NCBI GenBank assembly: GCA_964247055.1
Contig: OZ176051.1
Coordinates: 992,001 to 1,056,000 of the forward strand
Origin: Paragordius varius
Lineage: Eukaryota; Nematomorpha
Reading direction: 5' to 3'
Length of the DNA: 64,000 nt
Part shown: piece after piece, positions 56,900 to 64,000 of the stretch
Layout: every line of letters begins with the position of its first letter
How positions within the stretch are numbered: position 1 is the stretch's first letter
Translations under genes and position numbers: made by a program
Notes under the pieces: generated by a model
The model's input: only the letters and a program-made list of their open reading frames with translations
Told to the model about the DNA's origin: nothing
Databases searched by the model: none

Positions 56900-57289
56900 C
56901 CGATTTTTACAACGATACTTTAAAAATTAATGTATAAAACTAGTCGCATCAATACTCAAGTTAAACTTTGTCCTTAAAAATCGGACATTGATCACGGTTA
57001 AGAAAATTATTTTTTATACATTCTTTTAGTAAGACTACATCAAAATATAGAGATAGTTTGACAAACTCTTTAATATCTGATTTTTACAGCGATACTTTAA
57101 ACATTAATGTATAATATAGTCGCATCAATACTCAAGTTAAACTTTGTCCTTAAAAATTGGATATTGATCACCGGTTAACAAAATTATTTTTTATATATTC
57201 TCTAAGTAAGACTACATGATAATATAGAGATAGCTTGGCAAACTCTTTCATATCTGATTTTTACATCTATACTTTTAAAATTAATGTAT
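56900..57289 (+). repeat. Diverged edge monomers of the satellite array
   Basis: The last two monomers carry several private changes each (GATCACGGTTAAG, CTCTAAGTAAGACTACATGA, GATAGCTTGGCAAAC, TACATCTATACTTTTAAAAT), more than interior monomers. Array edges are expected to escape homogenisation, so this looks like a true array end. Satellite sequence stops at about 57290. Confidence 0.8.
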
Positions 57290-57496
57290 CTAAAAAATAA
57301 AAAAAATTGTAACATAATCTTTTCGTCCTTGTCGTAATCAGATCTTCTAAATTTCTGTTTTATAAGGCCTCTCCTTGATTACTATAAACCCTTATTCAAT
57401 TGTGGGCTAATGTAACGATCTCCATATTTTGCTGTTATAAATAATTAGTCCCAAAGAATCTATCCAACATTGAATATATTTAATTTTTTTATTTTT

Positions 57497-57620
57497 TAGA
57501 TGATTTGCGTATTATTCCCAGGAAGAATTACAAAGAGCCGGCCATCGAGTTATTATTTTCATACAAATATTAATATTATTTACTATTATATAACAAAATT
57601 TTTAAATGTCAAACATTAAT
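57497..57620 (+). repeat. Outer left inverted repeat of the fossil element
   Basis: Pairs with 60453-60576, with frequent mismatches and small indels. Key matching blocks are ATTTGCGTATTATT, AATTACAA, GAGTTATTATT, ATACAAATATTAAT and AAACATTAAT. Confidence 0.75.
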
Positions 57621-58027
57621 TTTGAATTATATTTATATTCCCTTAAAAATAACATTAGTCTTTCTATTATCTGCCTATCTTATTTGATAATAACACCTGA
57701 TATAGTAAAAAGGCACAAATGGAACTAGATTTCAAAATATATATGGATTTATTTAGCCTATTATAATTTTTAATTTGATGACGAATTTATTTATGTTTAT
57801 TGTGTCCATCACTAATAATTATAGAAAAATTGGTAAATGATAGAAAATTATTTATGTTTAATAAAAATAATATAATATTAGATTTGTAAATTAATGTATT
57901 TTTAATTTGTTAATTATTGCACATTGCAAATTAGGTGCGACGTAACATTTGGATGAAAACATTCAATTTCTTTTAAAAAAATTATCACTTCTATATAAAC
58001 AAACTAAAAATTTAGCCAACAAGACAT

Positions 58028-58149
58028 CAAAGATTCATGAATATAAGAGTTTTAACACAAAACCCGTCAAATGCTATTCACCTCTTGAATAAACGAAATA
58101 AAGAATAACATCATATGTTGGTTTGCTTTAGACATGATATCAAGAAGCG
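58028..58149 (+). repeat. Inner left inverted repeat of the fossil element
   Basis: Pairs with 60262-60385: TTCATGAATATAAGAGTTTT, GTCAAATGCTATTCA, AAAGAATAA, GGTTTGCTTTAGACAT and CAAGAAGCG each have a clear partner. Confidence 0.8.
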
Positions 58150-58158
58150 GGCTTAACA

Positions 58159-58667
58159 CTTCGATTCAAATTGGGAAATCTAAATACCCAGACTAAATTT
58201 GATGTAGGTGTAAATTATTGAAGGAAACGGTCCCAAATTTAATTTATGTCTATCCTTATATAAATTAAATATATATGGCAAAATATCTAACTAAAATTTT
58301 TATTTGAAAAAAAAGTTCCGCGTTAAACTACTTCGACGCCATTTTTATTTTACAAAATTTTTGCAAAATATCGTCTTTATTTAATTTTAAGGGTAAAATT
58401 GAAACGAATTTTTATTTAAATTACTTCTAGCATTGATTGAAATGGAAAAAGCAGTTTATTTTGTCTTATTTTTCAATTTTACCATTGCAAGCATGTCTTG
58501 CCGAAATTTTTATTTCTCGGTTTTAGCTCAAAAAGTATTATCACGTATTTTTGAATAAAATTTTTTATATATTTTAGTTTATTAATCTTATATAAGTGCA
58601 CATGGTTTCGATTCCTTCCATATTTTAAATAGGCCTGGGGTATTTAAGACCCCAATTTGAATCGAAG
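58159..58667. repeat. Second, nested inverted repeat within unit 1
   Basis: CTTCGATTCAAATTGGG followed by TAAATACCCA (58159-58190) is the inverted copy of TGGGGTATTTAAGACCCC and AATTTGAATCGAAG (58636-58667). The arms of about 32 bp are separated by about 445 bp. It could be the remains of another small TIR element inserted in the core. Confidence 0.75.
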
Positions 58668-58669
58668 GA

Positions 58670-60260
58670 CAAAAATGAATGTGTTGCATCGTGTTAAAAA
58701 GATTGAAAGATTAGTAAATTATTGCCATATGAAGATTCTCGTATTTTAAATTTCAATTTACCATCCATATAATAAACATTCATTAACAATATAATTGGAA
58801 GCAAATAAAATATAAAAAAATACGTGTTATTCCCTCACATCGTATTGTTGGACCCATGGGGCGATCTTTTTCTAAAATAAAAAAATGTACCACATTGCAC
58901 AAATAAAAGATTGATTTTTAATAAAATATATATATCATCATGTATGTCTTTTTGTATTAGGCAATAAAGTGACCACTTTTATGGTATTAACCTCATACGA
59001 AAATATAATTTATGAATAATTTACATTTTTAGGGGAAAATAAATTTTCCAAAATATATCATTTATGTCATAAACTATAACAAGAATTTTTTGATAAAAAT
59101 TAAATGTTTAGATTGGTCTCCCACAATAACCGAGACTGCGCTAAGAAATATTATTATATGTTAAATTGTATAAAAAAGATTATTTCTAAATAAAACTTTG
59201 CCCACAATTTGTATCATATGAGATTTATTATTGTAGTGATTATAAGGTAGTTAGACGTTTTTTAATAAATTCAAAATTTATTAATACAGAAGGTGGATTC
59301 ATTATTAAATGAATTTTAATGTGCGAAAAGTCTAGGAAATTACTGAATGCATGTTCTTATATTAAAATGAAAATGTAACAAAACCTATATAATTCAATTT
59401 TTTCCCAGGATTTTTACACAATGTCTTTTCGATGATACTCTCAACGAATTTTGCGAATTCATCCGTGAACCTCGCTCTATATTTTGATTTTATTATACCA
59501 ATAAATCAAAAATTGACATCTATAATAGTGAAACATGGTTGTCAATTTAAGCAAGTTTATGTGCAAACATATGAATATATAAAATATCTGGTGAAATGAA
59601 TTAGATTTTGCTAAATGCTGTTAAACTTCATTTTTTGAAATACTATACTTTGGTAAGCCATATAAAAACACACGGCCGGCCAATTTTAGTATGTGAACCC
59701 TTGTTTGCCGACTCCTGATGTAAACTATTATATTGAGCCATCAACAAAAATAAGATTTAATTATCCTCCATGTTGTAAATATATACAGGTGTGTTGGTTC
59801 ATAAAAAGCGAAATGTTAATTGCTTTGAAAATATGATATTGGCGGACGCTGCAATAACATATAAACCCTGTAATTTCAAACAGGTCAATGTCACTAAATG
59901 AATGAGAACACAATAGACCCAAAAAATTAAAGCCTATAATAACAGGAACAAAAGGAGGCTATAAAAATGTTAAAAGCAAACATTATCCCTATTCTAAACA
60001 TAAACTTATATCCCTAGTTTACAACTTACATTGTTGCATATTTCACTCAGCTATTTATCGAATTTCACTTCATTTCATATCATACAATAACTTTAATACG
60101 ATTAAATAATCATCTATTATTGATCTTTTAACAAAAGAAATTTTTTGATATTCTTGGTCATATCTTAGGCCACGTCGAGATAAATTCGCCAACTTATATA
60201 CAATGATCTTAACTACTTCGGGCACACTGTTATATGATCTACTAATTTTTCAATATTTTT
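58670..60260. other. Interior of unit 1: unique AT-rich DNA, no gene seen
   Basis: About 1.6 kb with no convincing coding frame, tRNA, rRNA or known element. It is repeated at about 61950-63545 with minor changes. Some stretches are well preserved between copies, for example around 59100-59300 and 59650-59720 (ACACACGGCCGGCCAATTTT), but two copies are too few to infer constraint. Confidence 0.7.
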
Positions 60261-60261
60261 A

Positions 60262-60385
60262 CCTCGCTTCTTGTTAGTTATTATGTCTAAAGCAAACCAT
60301 TATGATCTTATTCTTTATCTTGTTAATTAAGAGATGAATAGTATTTGACCGGTTTATTCTTAAAACTCTTATATTCATGAACCTT
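60262..60385 (-). repeat. Inner right inverted repeat of the fossil element
   Basis: Partner of 58028-58149: CGCTTCTTG, ATGTCTAAAGCAAACC, TGAATAGTATTTGAC and AAAACTCTTATATTCATGAA are visible. Confidence 0.8.
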
Positions 60386-60452
60386 TAGGGCAGTGATGAT
60401 CTATATACCATTTATATCTGTTTTTAATCATATATTCATGTTTTAACTCACC

Positions 60453-60576
60453 ATTAATGTTTGGCTTTTATAAATTATGATATATTTTAAATAAAATTAA
60501 TATTTGTATAAGAATAATAACTCGTTAATGGCGGGCTCCTTGTAATTTTTCGAGGAAATAATACGCAAATTACCTA
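60453..60576 (-). repeat. Outer right inverted repeat of the fossil element
   Basis: Reverse-complement partner of 57497-57620. It ends AATACGCAAATTACCTA. Confidence 0.75.
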
Positions 60577-60785
60577 AAGAATAAAAAAAATTGTAACATA
60601 ATCTTTTCGTCCTTGTCGTGGATTTATCAGATCTTCGAAATTTCTGTTTTATAAGGCCTCTCCTTGATTACTAGAAACCCTTATTCAATTGTAGACTAAT
60701 GCAACGATCTCCATATTTTGCTGTTATAAATAATTAGTCCCAAAGAATCTATCCAACATTGAATATATTTAATTTTTTTATTTTT
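60577..60785. other. Spacer between fossil elements
   Basis: About 209 bp between the right end of one element core and the left end of the next, running from GAATAAAAAAAATTG to the T-rich run before TAGATGATT. It contains TCTTTTCGTCCTTGTCG, GGCCTCTCCTTGATTAC and AACGATCTCCATATTTTG. I recognise no gene, RNA or satellite monomer in it. The equivalent in unit 1 is 57290-57496. Confidence 0.7.
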
Positions 60786-63700
60786 TAGATGATTTGCGTA
60801 TTATTCCCAGGAAGAATTACAAGGAGCCGGCCATCGAGTTATTATTCTTATACAAATATTAATATTATTTACTATTTTATGACTTAATTTTTAAATGCCA
60901 AACATTAATGAAATTTAATTTATATTCTATTAAAAATAACATTAATCTTTTTATTATCTTCCTATCTTGTTTGATAATTACACCTGATATAGTAAAAAAC
61001 ACAAATAGAAAATAGATTTCAATATATATTTATGGATTTATTTGGCCCATCATAATTTTCTAAATTAGTGACGAATTTAGATTATGTTTACTCTGTCCAT
61101 CACTAATAATTATAGAAAAATTGGTAGATAGAAAATTATTTATGTTTAATAAAAATAATATAATATTTATTTGTAAATTAATGTATTTATAATTTGTTAA
61201 TTATTGCACATTGCAAATTAGGTGCGACGTAACACTTGGATGAAAACATTCATTTTCTTTTAAAAAAATTATCACTTCTATATAAACAAACAATTTAGCC
61301 AACAAGACATCAAAGGTTCATGAATATAAAAGTTTTAACACTAAACCCGTCAAATGCTATTCACCTCTTGAATAAACGAAATAAAGAATAACATCATATG
61401 TTGGTTTGCTTTAGACATGATATCAAGAAGCGGGCTTAACACTTTGATTCAAATTGGGTAATCCAAATACCCAGACTAAATTTATGTAGGTGTAAATTAT
61501 TGAAGGAAACGGTCCCAAATTAAATTTATGTCTATCCTTATATAAATTAAATATATATGGCCAAATATCTAACTAAAATTTTTATTTGAAAAAAAAGTTC
61601 CGCGTTAAACTACTTCGACGCCATTTTTATTTTACAAAATTTTTGCAAAATATCGTCTTTATTTTAAGGGTAAAATTGAAGCGAATTTTTATTTAAATTA
61701 CTTCTAGCATTGATTGAAATGGAAAAAGCAGTTTATTTTGTCTAATTTTTCAATTTTCCATTGCAAGCATGTCTTGACGAAATTTTTATTTCTCGGTTTT
61801 AGCTCAAAATAAGTAATATCACGTATTTTTGAATAAAATTTTTTATATATTTTAGTTTATTAATCTTATATAAGTGCACATGGTTTCGATTCCTTCCATA
61901 TTTTAAATAGGCCTGGGGTATTTAAGACCCCAATTTGAATCGAAGGACAAAAATGAATGTGTTGCATCGTGTTAAAAAGATTGAAAGATTAGTGAATTAT
62001 TGCCATATGAAGATTCTCGTATTTTAAATTTCAATTTACCATCCATATAATAAACATTCATTAACAATATAATTGGAAGCAAATAAAATATAAAAAATAC
62101 GTGTTATTCCCTCACATCGTATTGTTGGACCCATGGGGCGATCTTTTTCTAAAATAAAAAAAATGTATATAATATTATTGATACCCCATTGCACAAATAA
62201 AAGATTGATTTTTAATAAAATATATATATCATCATGTATGTCCTTTTGTATTAGGCAATAAAGTGACCACTTTTATGGTATTAACCTTATACGAAAATAT
62301 AATTTATGAATAATTTACATTTTTAGGGGAAAATAAATTTTCCAAAATATATCATTTATGTCATAAACTATAACAAGAATTTTTTGATAAAAATTAAATG
62401 TTTAGATTGGTCTCCCACAATAACCGAGACTGCGCTAAGAAATATTATTATATGTAAAATTGTATAAAAAAGATTATTTCTAAATAAAACTTTGCCCACA
62501 ATTTGTATCATATGAGATTTATTATTGTAGTGATTATAAGGTAGTTAGACGTTTTTTAATAAATTCAAAATTTATTAATACAGAAGGTGGATTCATTATT
62601 AAATGAATTTTAATGTGCGGAAAGTCTAGGAAATTACTGAATGCATGTTCTTATATTAAAATGAAAATGTAACATAACCTATATAATTCAATTATTTCCC
62701 AGGATTTTTACACAATGTCTTTTCGATGATACTCTCAACGAATTTTGCGAATTTTTATCCGTGAACCTCGCTCTATATTTTGATTTTATTATACCAATAA
62801 ATCAAAAATTGACATCTATAATAGTGAAACATGGTTGTCAATTTAAGCAAGTTTATGTGCAAACATATGAATATATAAAATATCTGGTGAAATGAATTAG
62901 ATTTTGCTAAATGCTGTTAAACTTCATTTTTTGAAATACTATACTTTGGTAAGCCATATAAAAACACACGGCCGGCCAATTTTAGTATGTGAACCCTTGT
63001 TTGCCGACTCCTGATGTAAACTATTATATTGAGCCATCAACAAAAATAAGATTTAATTTTTATCCTCCATGTATTGTTAATATATACAGGTGTGTTGGTT
63101 CATAAAAAGCGAAATGTTAATTGCTTTGAAAAAATTATATTGGTGGACGCTGCAATAACATAAAAACCCTGTAATTTCAAACAGGTCAATGTCACTAAAT
63201 GAATGAGAACACAATAGACCCAAAAAATTAAAGCCTATAATAACAGGAACAAAAGGAGGCTATAAAAATGTTAAAAGCAAACATTATCCCTATTCTCAAC
63301 ATAAACTTATATCCCTAGTTTACAACTTACATTGTTGCATATTTCACTCAGCTATTTATCGAATTTCACTTCATTTCATTCCATACAATACGATTAAATA
63401 ATCATCTATTATTGATCTTTTAACAAAAGTAATTTTTTGATATTCTTGGTCATATCTTAGGCCATAAATTTCCGCCAACTTATATACAATTTTGATCTTA
63501 ACTACTTCGGGCGCACTGTTATATGATCTACTAATTTTTCAATATTTTTACCTCGCTTCTTGTTAGTTATTATGTCTAAAGGAAACCATTATGAGCTTAT
63601 TCTTTATGTTAATTAAGAGATGAATAGTATTTGACCGGTTTATTCTTAAAACTCTTATATTCATGAACCTTTAGGGCAGTGATGATCTATACCATTTATA

Positions 63701-63860
63701 TCTGTTTTTAATCATATATTCATGTTTTAACTCACCATTAATGTTTGGCTTTTATAAATTATGTTATATTTTAAATAAAATTAATATTTGTATAAGAATA
63801 ATAACTCGTTAATGGCGGGCTCCTTGTAATTTTTCGAGGAAATAATACGCAAATTACCTA
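60786..63860. mobile_element. Fossil TIR element forming the core of unit 2
   Basis: The same structure as 57497-60576, with TAGATGATTTGCG at 60786 and the right end CAAATTACCTA finishing at 63860. The two cores share their internal indels and sequence, so they arose by tandem duplication of a unit and not by separate insertions. Confidence 0.7.
61444..61945. repeat. Second, nested inverted repeat within unit 2
   Basis: Counterpart of 58159-58667. The left arm has changed to CTTTGATTCAAATTGGG while the right arm keeps AATTTGAATCGAAG, so the pairing is slightly weaker than in unit 1. Confidence 0.72.
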
Positions 63861-64000
63861 AAGAATAAAAAAAATTGTAACATAATCTTTTCGTCCTTGT
63901 CGTGGATTTATCAGATCTTCGAAATTTCTGTTTTATAAGGCCTCTCCTTGATTACTATGAACCCTTATTCAATTGTAGACTAATGCAACGATCTCCATAT
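63858..64000 (+). repeat. 3284-bp macrosatellite unit, start of copy 3
   Basis: The first 143 bases of a third unit, identical or nearly so to the start of copy 2. The window ends inside it, so the array continues to the right. Confidence 0.93.

Larger units (their letters stand above)
28455..57289 (+). repeat. 178-bp satellite array, right block
   Basis: Continuation of the same array and orientation after the palindromic insertion. From about 29.9 to 44 kb many monomers carry GGTCGCCGGTAAAG in place of GGTCACCGGTGAAC, together with the alternative box TTTAGCATACGACAATAAGC. From about 44.4 to 57.2 kb another set dominates, with GATCACCGGTTAAC or GATCACCGGTGAAC and diverged boxes. These domains probably reflect separate rounds of local amplification. 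Only satellite sequence was seen in this block, with no genes and no second insertion. Confidence 0.96.
57290..60573 (+). repeat. 3284-bp macrosatellite unit, copy 1
   Basis: TTGTAACATAATC recurs at 57307, 60591 and 63875, exactly 3284 bp apart, and the intervening sequence matches throughout with scattered substitutions and short indels (for example GTCGTAATCAG in copy 1 against GTCGTGGATTTATCAG). The unit is AT-rich and I saw no open frame with coding character on either strand. It consists of a TIR-bearing core of about 3080 bp and a spacer of about 205 bp. It has no visible relation to the 178-bp monomer. Confidence 0.95.
57497..60576. mobile_element. Fossil TIR element forming the core of unit 1
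   Basis: The outer ends are diverged inverted repeats. TAGATGATTTGCGTATTATT on the left pairs with the reverse complement of the right end, TAGGTAATTTGCGTATTATT. The similarity continues through ATTACAARGAGCC, GTTATTATT and ATACAAATATTAAT to AACATTAAT (57497-57620 against 60453-60576). After an unmatched stretch of about 400 bp on the left and 70 bp on the right, it resumes at 58028-58149 against 60262-60385. No transposase or other coding sequence is visible. This looks like an old non-autonomous DNA transposon. TAG ends are hAT-like, but no 8-bp target duplication could be found because the copies sit in a tandem array. The family is unassigned. Confidence 0.7.
60574..63857 (+). repeat. 3284-bp macrosatellite unit, copy 2
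   Basis: Second full copy, same strand. It differs from copy 1 by scattered substitutions and small indels, visibly more than the differences between higher-order copies in the 178-bp array. Examples are an added block at about 62161-62185 (ATGTATATAATATTATTG) and a changed stretch near 63465. This array is therefore older or less homogenised. Confidence 0.95.

Noticed and set aside
1-57289. CENP-B box in the 178-bp monomer
   Set aside because: The closest stretch, around ATCGGATATTGGTCACCGG, lacks the core spacing of TTCGNNNNANNCGGG. No monomer that I inspected has it.
1-57289. Inverted monomer blocks marking strand switches within the satellite
   Set aside because: I looked for reverse-complement landmarks (for example TATAGAGATAG as CTATCTCTATA) and saw none. 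All monomers run the same way.
59955-59975. TATA-like GGCTATAAAAATG in the macrosatellite unit as a promoter
   Set aside because: In DNA this AT-rich such a match is expected by chance, and no coding frame follows it.
57497-60576. Assignment of the macrosatellite core to the hAT superfamily from its TAG ends
   Set aside because: No 8-bp target duplication was found and no transposase remains. The ends are too diverged for a family call.

Overview
This window holds no intact gene. It is AT-rich eukaryotic repeat DNA: about 55.5 kb of one satellite array, one palindromic transposon-like insertion inside it, and 6.7 kb of a second, much longer tandem repeat. The organism cannot be identified from it. 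The fragment of a Myb/SANT-like DNA-binding domain in the insertion and the lack of CpG depletion in the satellite would suit an AT-rich animal, such as an insect, but this is weak inference.

Bases 1-26669 and 28455-57289 are head-to-tail copies of a monomer of about 178 bp, roughly 310 copies, all in one orientation as far as I read. The consensus is 28.7% G+C with six CpGs. It carries three short dyads, two longer inverted-repeat pairs and a box that exists in two alternative versions. Monomers are arranged in nested higher-order repeats: 12-mers of 2113 bp, 7-mers of 1238 bp, 6-mers of 1061 bp, 5-mers of 891 bp and 3-mers of 535 bp. Multi-kilobase duplications lie over these at offsets of 11980, about 10219-10397, 9351, 6341 and 2458 bp. 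The left edge of the array is outside the window. The right edge, at about 57290, is made of more diverged monomers.

Bases 26670-28454 are a near-perfect palindrome with two 800-bp arms (one mismatch seen) around a 185-bp centre. It is flanked by a 5-bp target duplication CTTTG. Each arm has an outer array of an 8-bp repeat. A fragment of a Myb/SANT-like domain spans the left-arm/centre boundary, which suggests the element arose by inverted duplication of one end of a longer gene-bearing element. The unoccupied version of its target site is visible at about 17311 in a duplicated copy of the same array segment.

Bases 57290-64000 are a 3284-bp tandem unit (two full copies and the start of a third). 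Each unit has diverged inverted repeats at its ends, as in a long-dead non-autonomous terminal-inverted-repeat transposon plus a spacer of about 205 bp, and shows no coding potential. The satellite joins this second array within a few bases of the point where the element's terminal repeat would end.

The likely overall picture is the edge of a large heterochromatic, possibly centromeric or pericentromeric, block that is homogenised by unequal exchange.
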